Origin: Flavobacterium humidisoli
GTDB lineage: Bacteria > Bacteroidota > Bacteroidia > Flavobacteriales > Flavobacteriaceae
DNA length: 64,000 nucleotides
Direction: 5' to 3'
Assembly: GCF_023272795.1 (NCBI RefSeq)
Contig: NZ_CP096829.1
Coordinates: 3,472,001-3,536,000 of the forward strand
Part shown: positions 46,250 through 54,518 of the stretch, one piece after another
Layout of the letters: each line of letters starts with the position of its first letter
Position numbering within the stretch: the first letter of the stretch is position 1
Notes under the pieces: generated by a model
The model's input: the letters and a program-made list of their open reading frames with translations, nothing else
What the model was told of the DNA's origin: nothing
Database searches by the model: none
Translations under genes and position numbers: made by a program

Positions 46250-47443
46250 ATGAAAAAAGTAGTATTAGCTTATAGCGGAGGATTAGATACCTCGTATTGT
46301 TTGAAATATTTAAAAAACGAAAAAGGTTATGAGGTTCATACCGTTCTTGTTGATACAGGAGGATTTAGCGCAGAAGAATTATCAGCAATAGAAAAAAGAG
46401 CCTACGAATTAGGAAGTGCGCAGCACGCCAACTTAACGATTTTAGACAAATATTACGATAAAGCTATAAAATATTTGATTTTCGGAAATGTCTTAAAAAA
46501 CAATACTTATCCGTTATCAGTAAGTGCTGAACGTGTTTTTCAAGCAATTGAAGCTATAAAATATGCGAAAAAAGTAGGAGCAACTGCAATCGCTCACGGA
46601 AGTACTGGTGCAGGAAACGATCAAATCCGTTTTGATTTGATTTTCCAAACTATTGCTCCAGAAATTGAAATCATTACGCCAATTAGAGATTTAAAATTGT
46701 CAAGACAAGAAGAAGTAGATTATCTAGCTCAAAACGGAGTTCATTATTCTTGGGAAAAAGCACAATATTCTATCAATAAAGGACTTTGGGGAACAAGTGT
46801 TGGAGGAAAAGAAACTTTAACTTCAAGCCAACCGTTGCCAAGTGAAGCTTATCCTTCTCAACTGCAAAAAGAAGGAGAAGAAAAAGTAACGCTTCACTTT
46901 GAACAAGGAGAATTAGTTGGTTTAAACGGAAAAACAGATAAGCCATCAAATAATATTGTAGCTCTTGAAAAATTGGCAAGCGCTTATGCAATTGGTAGAG
47001 ATATTCACGTTGGAGATACGATTATCGGAATTAAAGGAAGAGTTGGTTTTGAAGCCGCAGCTCCGTTAATTATCATCAAAGCGCACCATTTATTAGAGAA
47101 ACATACTCTTGGAAAATGGCAACAATACTGGAAAGAACAACTAGGAAACTGGTACGGAATGTTATTCCACGAAGGCCAGTTCTTAGATCCTGTTATGAGA
47201 AATATTGAAACTTTCTTGCAAGACACTCAAAAAACAGTAAACGGAACCGTAACAGTTTCATTAAAACCATATCATTTCTCACTTGACGGAATTGAATCTG
47301 AAAATGATTTAATGAACACAGGTTTTGGTCAATACGGCGAAATGAACAATGCTTGGACATCTGACGATGCAAAAGGATTTATTAAGATTTTAGGAAATGC
47401 ACAAAATATTTTCTCATCTGTAAACAAATTAGATCATGATTAA
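46250..47443 (+). CDS. argG: Argininosuccinate synthase ArgG
   Basis: 397 residues. It joins citrulline and aspartate with ATP. The ATP pyrophosphatase loop AYSGGLDTSYCL lies at the N-terminus; AHGSTGAGNDQIRFD and a KPYHFSLDGIES stretch near the end are also conserved. Its stop overlaps argC by 8 bp, showing tight coupling. Confidence 0.96.
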   Translation: MKKVVLAYSGGLDTSYCLKYLKNEKGYEVHTVLVDTGGFSAEELSAIEKRAYELGSAQHANLTILDKYYDKAIKYLIFGNVLKNNTYPLSVSAERVFQAIEAIKYAKKVGATAIAHGSTGAGNDQIRFDLIFQTIAPEIEIITPIRDLKLSRQEEVDYLAQNGVHYSWEKAQYSINKGLWGTSVGGKETLTSSQPLPSEAYPSQLQKEGEEKVTLHFEQGELVGLNGKTDKPSNNIVALEKLASAYAIGRDIHVGDTIIGIKGRVGFEAAAPLIIIKAHHLLEKHTLGKWQQYWKEQLGNWYGMLFHEGQFLDPVMRNIETFLQDTQKTVNGTVTVSLKPYHFSLDGIESENDLMNTGFGQYGEMNNAWTSDDAKGFIKILGNAQNIFSSVNKLDHD

Positions 47444-48413
47444 TGTCGGAATTATTGGTGGTTCGGGCTACACGGCCGGAGAACTCATCAGAATTTTAAT
47501 GTATCACCCGAAAGTAAACATCGACTTTGTTTACAGTACTACAAATGCAGGGAAACCGCTTTCTGTAGCGCACCAAGATTTGATGGGCGATATTGAAATG
47601 AATTTCACAGCTGAAATAAATCCAAATGTGAATGTTGTTTTCTTGTGTTTAGGTCATGGAAAGTCGATTTCATTTTTGAAAGAAAATCAGTTTGCAAGTC
47701 ATACTAAAATCATTGATTTAGGAAATGATTTCAGATTGAACAAAGACGCTCATTTCGAAGGAAAAGACTTTGTTTATGGTTTGCCTGAAATCAATAAAAC
47801 GGAAATCAAAAAAGCAAATTATATCGCAAATCCAGGTTGTTTTGCGACGGCAATTCAGTTGGCATTATTGCCTTTAGCGGAACATAATTTACTGAATAAT
47901 GATGTTCATATTAATGCGACAACCGGAAGTACAGGAGCAGGTGTGAGTCTTTCTGAAACCTCACATTTTAGCTGGAGAAACAATAATATGTCACATTATA
48001 AAGCTTTTGAGCATCAACATTTAGGAGAAATCGGAGAAAGTTTGGTGCAACTGCAAGACGATTTTGACAGCGAATTGCTTTTTATTCCGAACAGAGGAGA
48101 TTTTCCAAGAGGAATTTTTGCAACTTTATATACATTATGCGATGATAGTTTGGAGCAATTAGTGGCGAAATACGAAGAGTTCTATAAAAATGAGCCTTTC
48201 GTAACGGTTACCACAACAAACATCAACATGAAGCAGGTGGTGCAAACGAATAAATGTATTATTAGTTTATTAAAAAAAGGAAACCGGGTTCTCATAACAT
48301 CAATTATCGATAACTTAACCAAAGGTGCTTCAGGACAAGCAATTCAAAACATGAATTTAATGTTCGGTTTAGAAGAAACCACAGGTTTACATTTGAAACC
48401 AAGCGGATTTTAA
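47436..48413 (+). CDS. argC: N-acyl-gamma-glutamyl-phosphate reductase ArgC
   Basis: 325 residues. It reduces the N-acylglutamyl phosphate made by ArgB to the semialdehyde. N-terminal GIIGGSGYTAGELIRIL binds NADP; the catalytic cysteine is in ANPGCFATAIQL; a HTHQ-like region reads FIPNRGDFPRGI. Overlaps argG by 8 bp. The acyl group may be succinyl rather than acetyl, judging from argF'. Confidence 0.95.
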   Translation: MINVGIIGGSGYTAGELIRILMYHPKVNIDFVYSTTNAGKPLSVAHQDLMGDIEMNFTAEINPNVNVVFLCLGHGKSISFLKENQFASHTKIIDLGNDFRLNKDAHFEGKDFVYGLPEINKTEIKKANYIANPGCFATAIQLALLPLAEHNLLNNDVHINATTGSTGAGVSLSETSHFSWRNNNMSHYKAFEHQHLGEIGESLVQLQDDFDSELLFIPNRGDFPRGIFATLYTLCDDSLEQLVAKYEEFYKNEPFVTVTTTNINMKQVVQTNKCIISLLKKGNRVLITSIIDNLTKGASGQAIQNMNLMFGLEETTGLHLKPSGF

Positions 48414-48418
48414 TAATA

Positions 48419-48474
48419 GTTTCAGGTTTAAAGTTTCAAGTTACACGTTCTGCGAGCAACTTGAAACCTGAAAC
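48419..48474. repeat. Heptamer-periodic palindrome between argC and argD
   Basis: Eight 7-nt units in exact register: five on the left start with GTT (such as GTTTCAGGTTTAAA), three on the right end with AAC (such as TTGAAACCTGAAAC). GTTTCAAGTT (48433-48442) is the complement of the AACTTGAAAC at 48458-48467. The unit length is the same in both arms. Confidence 0.88.
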
Positions 48475-48493
48475 AAATAAACAAAACAAAAAG

Positions 48494-49642
48494 ATGAACT
48501 TATTCAACGTTTACCCATTATACAACATAACTCCAGTAAAAGCAATAGATTGTAAAATTATTGACGACAAAGGAGTAGAATACTTAGATTTATACAGCGG
48601 ACATGGTGTGATTTCTATCGGACACACACAGCCTGATTATGTAGCAAAATTGAAGAATCAATTAGACCATTTAGGATTTTATTCCAATGCAATTCAGAAC
48701 CCTTTACAGGTTGAATTGGCTCAGAAATTAGGAAAGCTTTCAGGTTTAGAAGATTATGAATTGTTTTTATGCAGTTCTGGTGCTGAAGCAAACGAAAATG
48801 CCTTAAAACTAGCTTCTTTCCATAACGGAAAATCAAGAGTGGTAGCTTTTGACAATTCATTTCATGGAAGAACTTCTGCTGCTGTTGCGGTTACGGACAA
48901 TAAAAAGATTGTTGCGCCAATAAATGCACAGCAAGTTGTTACTTTTTTACCGCTAAACCAAATCGAATTAGTCGAAGCGGAATTGGCTAAAGGAGATGTA
49001 ACAGCAGTAATTATCGAAGGAATTCAAGGAGTTGGAGGGTTAGACCAAGGAACAACGGAATTTTTCCAAGCTTTAGAAAAAGCATGTAAAAAACATGATG
49101 TGGTTTTGATTTTAGACGAAGTGCAATCAGGATACGGAAGAAGCGGGAAATTCTTCGCTTTCCAACATCACGGAATAAACGCTGATATTATTTCAGTTGC
49201 AAAAGGAATGGGCAACGGATTTCCGGTTGGAGCCATTTTGATTTCTCCAAAATTTGAAGCAAGTTTTGGATTATTGGGAACTACTTTCGGCGGAAGCCAT
49301 TTATCTTGTGCAGCGGGAATCGCAGTTTTGGATGTAATCGAAAAACTAGATTTACAGAAAAATGTAAACGAAGTTTATGAATATTTCTTAGAAAAAATCA
49401 AAGAAGTTGAGGAAATCAAACAAGTAAAAGGAAAAGGCTTAATGCTTGGAGTTGAATTTGATTTTGATGTTGCAGCTTTAAGAAAAAAACTGATCATCGA
49501 AAAACATATTTTTACAGGAAGTGCCAACAATAAAAACTTGTTAAGAATTTTACCGCCTTTAACTGTGAAAAAAGCTGATATTGATACGTTTGTAAAAGCT
49601 TTAAAAGAGAGTTTAGAAGAACTTAAGATTAAGTTTATCTAG
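48494..49642 (+). CDS. argD: N-acylornithine aminotransferase ArgD
   Basis: 382 residues from the ATG at 48494. An earlier ATG (48461) lies within the palindromic element and adds a tail without family match. PLP-binding lysine is in SVAKGMGNGFPVGA; other blocks are DLYSGHGVISIGH, FLCSSGAEANENALK, and ILDEVQSGYGRSG. It forms N-acylornithine from the semialdehyde with glutamate as amino donor. Confidence 0.94.
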   Translation: MNLFNVYPLYNITPVKAIDCKIIDDKGVEYLDLYSGHGVISIGHTQPDYVAKLKNQLDHLGFYSNAIQNPLQVELAQKLGKLSGLEDYELFLCSSGAEANENALKLASFHNGKSRVVAFDNSFHGRTSAAVAVTDNKKIVAPINAQQVVTFLPLNQIELVEAELAKGDVTAVIIEGIQGVGGLDQGTTEFFQALEKACKKHDVVLILDEVQSGYGRSGKFFAFQHHGINADIISVAKGMGNGFPVGAILISPKFEASFGLLGTTFGGSHLSCAAGIAVLDVIEKLDLQKNVNEVYEYFLEKIKEVEEIKQVKGKGLMLGVEFDFDVAALRKKLIIEKHIFTGSANNKNLLRILPPLTVKKADIDTFVKALKESLEELKIKFI

Positions 49643-49646
49643 AACT

Positions 49647-49710
49647 GTTAATTCGTTTAATCGTTTAACTGATTAATCGATTAAACGAATTAACGATTAA
49701 CCAATTAAAC
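49647..49710. repeat. Octamer-periodic palindrome between argD and proA
   Basis: Eight 8-nt units in exact register (for example GTTAATTCGTTTAATC at 49647-49662; GATTAAACGAATTAAC at 49679-49694, its exact complement). The whole is a palindrome centred on GATTAATC, itself self-complementary. The clearest case in the window. Confidence 0.92.
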
Positions 49711-49719
49711 CAAAAAAAA

Positions 49720-50913
49720 ATGAATCCATTATCAATTGAAAAACGCAATCTCGTTTTGCGCTCCATGGCCAAACTGGTTGAGCAGGAGCGGAGTCAGATT
49801 ATCCTAACCAATCAGGAAGATCTTGCTGATTACGACGGTTCAGATTTAGCGATGGAAGAACGCTTAAAAGTAGATGATAAAAAAGTCGATGAGATGATTT
49901 TATCGTTAAACCAATTGGCTTCTCAAGAAGATCCCGTTGGCGTTGAGCGTTTTCATTTTACTCATGATAATGGAATAAAAGTTATTAATAAAACAGCCGC
50001 TTTCGGAACGATTTTAATTATTTATGAATCACGTCCAGATGTTACAATTGAAGCGGGCGGAATTGCTTTTAAATCCGGAAATAAGATTTTATTAAAAGGA
50101 GGAAAAGAATCTTTAAAATCAAATTTAAAAATTGTAAGTCTTTGGCATAAAGCTTTACAAGAAAACGGAGTTTCAAAAGATTGGGTAGAATATCTGAATT
50201 ATAATCGTGCAGAAACTCAGGCATTTTTGGAAAAACCAACTCAAAAAGTCGATTTAATTGTTCCAAGAGGAGGAGAAAAATTAATTGAGTTTGTAAAAGC
50301 ACACGCAACTTGCCCAGTAATTGTTAGCGGACGTGGCAATAATTTTGTTTACGTTCATGAAAAAGCAGATACTGATTTGGCTTTAAAGGTAATTCTGAAT
50401 GCCAAAACAGCTAAAATTTCAGCTTGTAATGCGGTTGATAAAGTTTTAATAGATTCTAAGCTTCCTAATTTTGAAGGTTTTACAGCCATTTTAATTGAAA
50501 CATTAAAAGAAAATAAGGTTGAAGTTATCGTTGACAAATCTTTAGAAAATTTTGAAGATACAGAAACCCTTCAAAACGAAGATATTTGGTACGAAGAGTT
50601 TTTAGATTATAAAATTGTAATCGGAACAATTGATTCTGAGGAACATGCAATTGATAAAATTAATAAATACTGCGGAGGACATTCAGCCGTAATTATTACC
50701 AGAGACGACCAAGTAGCCAAAGAATTTATGGATGCAGTTGATGCTGCCGCTGTTTATCAAAATGCTTCAAGCCGTTTTACAGACGGAGGGCAATTTGGTT
50801 TAGGTGGAGAATTAGCCATAAGCACTGATAAACTTCACCAAAGAGGTCCAATTGGTTTACAGCATTTAGTAACCAATAAGTGGTACGTCTACGGAGAAGG
50901 ACAAATACGATAA
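49720..50913 (+). CDS. proA: Glutamate-5-semialdehyde dehydrogenase (gamma-glutamyl phosphate reductase) ProA
   Basis: 397 residues. ProA reduces glutamyl-5-phosphate in proline synthesis. ESRPDVTIEAGGIAFKSGN and the catalytic cysteine in AKISACNAVDKVLID are visible. Near the end, SSRFTDGGQFGLGGELAIS is conserved. It lies inside the arginine operon, before proB, the reverse of the common proBA order. Confidence 0.95.
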   Translation: MNPLSIEKRNLVLRSMAKLVEQERSQIILTNQEDLADYDGSDLAMEERLKVDDKKVDEMILSLNQLASQEDPVGVERFHFTHDNGIKVINKTAAFGTILIIYESRPDVTIEAGGIAFKSGNKILLKGGKESLKSNLKIVSLWHKALQENGVSKDWVEYLNYNRAETQAFLEKPTQKVDLIVPRGGEKLIEFVKAHATCPVIVSGRGNNFVYVHEKADTDLALKVILNAKTAKISACNAVDKVLIDSKLPNFEGFTAILIETLKENKVEVIVDKSLENFEDTETLQNEDIWYEEFLDYKIVIGTIDSEEHAIDKINKYCGGHSAVIITRDDQVAKEFMDAVDAAAVYQNASSRFTDGGQFGLGGELAISTDKLHQRGPIGLQHLVTNKWYVYGEGQIR

Positions 50914-50922
50914 TTGTAGATT

Positions 50923-50946
50923 TTAGTCCCGAAGCCTCGGGATTAG
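50923..50946. repeat. 16-bp micro-palindrome flanked by TTAG duplications
   Basis: TCCCGAAGCCTCGGGA (50927-50942) is flanked on both sides by TTAG and interrupts the periodic array next to it. It looks like an insertion with a 4-bp target duplication. Confidence 0.5.
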
Positions 50947-51020
50947 ATTTTAGATTGATGATTAACGATTTTTAATTTCAGATTTATTGGAATTTGGAAT
51001 TTAAAATTTGGAATTTATAT
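50944..51020. repeat. Heptamer-periodic array after proA
   Basis: Eleven 7-nt units in register. The first six have the form NNNATTN (TAGATTTTAGATTG); the last five NTTNNAA or alike (TTTGGAATTTAAAA). The first units match the array at the miaA end (29871). Confidence 0.88.
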
Positions 51021-51072
51021 AAAGATTTAGCTTTGCGAACTTAACGTTTGTAAACACAAACAATAAAAAAAA

Positions 51073-51128
51073 CCTTGCGCCCTTTGCGTTAAAAAGAACT
51101 TAGTGCCTTAGCGCCTTCGTGGCAAAAA
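51073..51128. repeat. Octamer-periodic array before proB
   Basis: Seven 8-nt units in register, of the type NNCTTNGN (such as GCCTTAGCGCCTTCGT at 51105-51120). Its 3' end matches 54493-54506 upstream of argE. It directly follows the heptamer array, so two 'unit lengths' adjoin in one gap. Confidence 0.85.
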
Positions 51129-51136
51129 CAAAAGAC

Positions 51137-51898
51137 ATGGCAAAAAAACGGATTTTATTAAAAATAGGAAGTAATACTTTAACCAAAGAAACCAATCATA
51201 TTTCGCGGGGAAAGATTGAAGACCTCGGAATTCAGATTGCGGCTTTAAACGACGAATACGAATTTATTATAGTCAGTTCTGGAGCTATTGCAGCGGCAAA
51301 GCAGTTTGTAAAGCTCGATAATCAAGATAAAGATGTTTTTGTAAAGCAGGCTTTAGCCTCTATTGGACAACCACATTTAATGCGGATTTACAATGAAAAT
51401 TTTAAGGATTTAGGATTAAATACCTCACAGTGTTTACTTTCTTATTCTGATTTTGAAAAAGAGCAAACCAAAAAGAACATTGTAAATACAATTAATGTTT
51501 TAGTTAAAAACAATTACATTCCGATTATCAATGAAAACGATACTGTTGCAACAGATGAGATTCGGTTTGGAGATAACGATAAATTAGCGGCACTGACTGC
51601 TGTTCTTTTAAATGTTGATATTCTGATCATTGCCACTAATACAAACGGAATTTATACGAAAGATTCTATTGACGATGAAATTCCGGAAACGATAAAATTG
51701 GTAAGTGATTTAAAAACGCTTGAAAAAGAAATCGGTGAATCAAAATCATCACATGGAACAGGAGGAATGCAGTCTAAAATAGAAGCAGCCGGAATCGCAA
51801 AAGCCGCCAATATAGAAACCTGGATCGTAAACGGATTAAATGATAATTTTATATTGAAAGCATTAAAGGAAGAAATTTCTTTCACAAAAATTGTGTAG
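51137..51898 (+). CDS. proB: Glutamate 5-kinase ProB (short form)
   Basis: 253 residues from the ATG at 51137; a GTG 18 bp upstream belongs to the repeat array. It has the amino-acid kinase fold (LLKIGSNTLT, IIVSSGAIAAA, NENDTVATDEIRFGDND, HGTGGMQSKI) and lacks the PUA domain of the E. coli enzyme. It phosphorylates glutamate as the first step to proline. ProA, its partner, is encoded just upstream. Confidence 0.93.
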   Translation: MAKKRILLKIGSNTLTKETNHISRGKIEDLGIQIAALNDEYEFIIVSSGAIAAAKQFVKLDNQDKDVFVKQALASIGQPHLMRIYNENFKDLGLNTSQCLLSYSDFEKEQTKKNIVNTINVLVKNNYIPIINENDTVATDEIRFGDNDKLAALTAVLLNVDILIIATNTNGIYTKDSIDDEIPETIKLVSDLKTLEKEIGESKSSHGTGGMQSKIEAAGIAKAANIETWIVNGLNDNFILKALKEEISFTKIV

Positions 51899-51900
51899 AT

Positions 51901-52411
51901 TTATACGCAGATGACACGGATTCACTTCGTGAAAACGCGGATTTTTACGGATTTTTAAATGTTGAAATATGAATTTATTGCATGAGGAGTTGACGGATAC
52001 TATAATTAAAACTTTTTATGAAGTGTATAATGAATTGGGATATGGTTTTTTAGAAAGAGTTTATCAAAATTCATTATACTTAGAACTAAAAAGTAAAGGA
52101 TTGAAGGTTGAAGCTCAAAAGAAAATAGAAGTTTATTATAAAGGAATTGAAGTTGGACAATATTATGCCGACTTAATAGTAGAAGATTTAATTATTTTAG
52201 AATTAAAAGCAGCAGATTGCATAGTGAAAGAATTTGAAAATCAAATTTTAAATTATCTAAAAGGAACAAATTGTGAAGTAGGTTTACTTTAAATTTTGGT
52301 ACAAAACCAGAATTTAGGCGGAAAATTTTCGAAAATAATCGCAAAGTAAGAATCGAAAATCCGTATAAATCAGCGTCTTCGCGATAGCGAATCCGTATAA
52401 TCAGCGTCTAA
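51901..52411. repeat. Inverted flanks around the GxxExxY pseudogene
   Basis: A 22-nt stretch at 51901-51922 (containing ATACGCAGATGACACGGATT) matches the complement of 52390-52411 in 18 of 22 positions. The right flank has a second, direct copy at about 52352-52371. Small palindromes (TTCACTTCGTGAA on the left, TTCGCGATAGCGAA on the right) sit inside the flanks. Together they bracket the small gene. Confidence 0.7.
51969..52387 (+). pseudogene. GxxExxY-family protein, broken by a frameshift
   Basis: The intact part codes 107 residues with the family name motif in YGFLERVY, and KIEVYYKGIEVGQYYADLIVEDLIILELKA. The frame stops at 52292 just after EVGLL. The usual C-terminal end (LNFG.KPEFRRKIFEN) is present in the -1 frame from 52289, ending at 52387, so a single T seems to be missing in CTTTAAA. 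Family members have a PD-(D/E)xK-like core of unknown function. The gene interrupts the arginine operon between proB and argF', and may be a mobile cassette. Confidence 0.85.
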
Positions 52412-52441
52412 TTTTAGACAACTAACAAAAACAAAAAACAA

Positions 52442-53389
52442 ATGAACTATATCTCAATAAAAGACATCAACTCATTATCAAAATGGGTAAAACAAGCGAT
52501 AAAAATTAAAAAAAATCCGCTTAAAAATCAAAGTTTAGGAAAAAACAAAACCTTAGGTATGTTATTCTTCAATCCGAGTTTAAGAACGCGTTTGAGTACA
52601 CAAAAAGCGGCTTTAAACTTAGGAATGAACGTAATGGTAATGAATTTTACCAATGAAGGATGGACATTAGAATTTGAAGATGGAGCGGTTATGAATTCTG
52701 GTGCTTCAGAACATATTAAAGAAGCTGCAGAAGTAGTTTCTCAATACTGTGATATTATCGCAATCCGTGCCTTTGCAGGTTTGGTAGATAAAGAAAAAGA
52801 TTATCAGGAAACTGTAATTTCAGGATTCTTGAAATACGCTACAGTGCCAATTGTAAACATGGAAAGTGCTGTTCGTCACCCATTACAATCTTTGGCAGAC
52901 GCCATTACAATGGAAGAATTCAAAACGAAACACAAACCAAAAGTAGTGCTTTCATGGGCTCCACATCCAAAAGCGTTACCACAAGCCGTTGCTAATTCAT
53001 TCGTAGAAATGATGCAGATGCAAAAAGATATGGATTTTGTAATCACACATCCAGAAGGTTACGAGCTAAGTCCGGAAATTACAAAAGACTGCACAATCGA
53101 ATATGATCAAGATAAAGCTTTCGAAAATGCCGATTTCGTTTACGTAAAAAACTGGAGTAATTTTAACGATTACGGAAAAGTAACCAACAGCGATCCGAAC
53201 TGGACCGTTACAGCTGAAAAAATGGCTTTAACCAACAATGGAAAATTCATGCACTGTCTTCCTGTTCGTCGTAACGTAATTGTTAGCGATGAAGTTTTAG
53301 ACGGAGAAAATTCAATTGTAATTGAACAAGCGAATAACAGAACGTATTCTGCACAATTAGTTTTACAGAAGATTCTTAAAAAAATATAA
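52442..53389 (+). CDS. argF': N-succinylornithine (N-acylornithine) carbamoyltransferase ArgF'
   Basis: 315 residues. It carbamoylates N-acylornithine rather than ornithine. The carbamoyl-phosphate loop is FNPSLRTRLSTQKAA; other blocks are MESAVRHPLQSLAD, SWAPHPKALPQAV and MHCLPVRRN. The position that tells succinyl- from acetyl-specific enzymes (Pro90 in B. fragilis, Glu92 in X. campestris) is Ser89 here, in GASEHI. Substituting Ser for that Glu is reported to turn the acetyl enzyme into a succinyl enzyme, so N-succinylornithine is the predicted substrate. Confidence 0.93.
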   Translation: MNYISIKDINSLSKWVKQAIKIKKNPLKNQSLGKNKTLGMLFFNPSLRTRLSTQKAALNLGMNVMVMNFTNEGWTLEFEDGAVMNSGASEHIKEAAEVVSQYCDIIAIRAFAGLVDKEKDYQETVISGFLKYATVPIVNMESAVRHPLQSLADAITMEEFKTKHKPKVVLSWAPHPKALPQAVANSFVEMMQMQKDMDFVITHPEGYELSPEITKDCTIEYDQDKAFENADFVYVKNWSNFNDYGKVTNSDPNWTVTAEKMALTNNGKFMHCLPVRRNVIVSDEVLDGENSIVIEQANNRTYSAQLVLQKILKKI

Positions 53390-53403
53390 TTTTTTTAAAG
53401 TTG

Positions 53404-53491
53404 CTAAGATTCTAAGCTACTAAGATGCTAAGAAACTTTGCGCACAGAAAAACTTAGTATCTTAGAATCTCAGAACCTTAGAATCTTATGA
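53404..53491. repeat. Octamer-periodic palindrome reaching the argB start codon
   Basis: Eleven 8-nt units in exact register: CTAAGNNN on the left (CTAAGATTCTAAGCTA at 53404-53419) and NCTTAGAA on the right (TCTTAGAATCTCAGAA at 53460-53475). The last unit contains the argB ATG (53488). The arms are complementary, so the start would be next to the base of a long hairpin. Confidence 0.9.
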
Positions 53492-54261
53492 ATGTATCAG
53501 TAATAAAAATAGGTGGAAACATCATCGACAACCCAGCAGAATTAGAACAATTCTTAACCGATTTTTCTAAAATTGAAGGTTATAAAGTTCTAGTTCACGG
53601 TGGTGGAAAATCGGCTACAAAAATGGCGCAGAGTATTGGTTTAGTTCCGCAAATGATTGACGGCCGCCGAATTACAGATGCTCCAATGCTTGACGTTGTA
53701 GTAATGATTTATGCCGGACAAATCAACAAACATATTGTGGCGCAATTGCAGGCCAAAGACAATAATGCAATTGGTTTTTCAGGAGCTGACGGGAATTTAA
53801 TTCAGTCGGTAAAAAGAAACCACCCAACAATCGATTACGGATTTGTAGGCGATGTAAAACAAGTCAATACCAAATTATTGGCAACTTTATTAGAAGCTGG
53901 AGTTGTTCCTGTTTTCTGTGCCATTACACACGATAAAAACGGACAATTACTAAACACAAATGCGGATACTATAGCAAGCGAATTATCAATTGCATTATCT
54001 GAAGTTTTTGATGTTACGCTGACATATTGTTTTGAAAAACAAGGCGTTTTGCAGGATTCAGAAGACGATTCGTCTGTAATTACTGAAATCAACGAAACAT
54101 TATACAATAAACTAAAAGAAGAAAAAGTAATCCATTCTGGAATGATTCCAAAATTGGATAACTGTTTCAATAGTTTGTCAAGAGGGGTGCAGAAAATCAA
54201 AATTGGACATCACAGAATGCTTCAAAACTCAAATATTCCGCATACAACGATTACATTATAA
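53488..54261 (+). CDS. argB: N-acylglutamate kinase ArgB
   Basis: 257 residues. It phosphorylates the gamma-carboxyl of N-acylglutamate. VIKIGGNIIDN and VLVHGGGKSATKMAQS form the ATP and substrate loops; NTNADTIASELSIAL and IHSGMIPKLDNC are the second lobe. The start codon lies at the edge of the octamer palindrome, so translation may be modulated by it. Confidence 0.95.
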   Translation: MNVSVIKIGGNIIDNPAELEQFLTDFSKIEGYKVLVHGGGKSATKMAQSIGLVPQMIDGRRITDAPMLDVVVMIYAGQINKHIVAQLQAKDNNAIGFSGADGNLIQSVKRNHPTIDYGFVGDVKQVNTKLLATLLEAGVVPVFCAITHDKNGQLLNTNADTIASELSIALSEVFDVTLTYCFEKQGVLQDSEDDSSVITEINETLYNKLKEEKVIHSGMIPKLDNCFNSLSRGVQKIKIGHHRMLQNSNIPHTTITL

Positions 54262-54476
54262 AAAATGTTGCCACAATTTGACTCTGATTTTTTCAGTTAA
54301 AAGAGAAAATAATTTTAGACTTACATGAAAAAGTTTATTTTGATTTTAAATCTGTCACAAAAAGATAATTTGTGAAAATTCGTGCGAGTAGTGGCAAAAA
54401 AACGGAGCTGCGCAATGCTTTTAGAATTTAATTTTAGAAATTTGCGCCAATCAAAAATGTCGCAGATTTAATTAAA

Positions 54477-54508
54477 AACTTTGTGACTTCGCGCCTTCGT
54501 GGCAAAGA
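54477..54508. repeat. Octamer-periodic arm upstream of argE
   Basis: Four 8-nt units in register (GACTTCGCGCCTTCGT at 54485-54500), sharing GCCTTCGTGGCAAA with the proB array. A weak partner arm with TTGCCAC is at 54268. The remaining 54262-54476 hold similar imperfect sequence and no gene. Confidence 0.75.
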
Positions 54509-54518
54509 AACCAAACTT

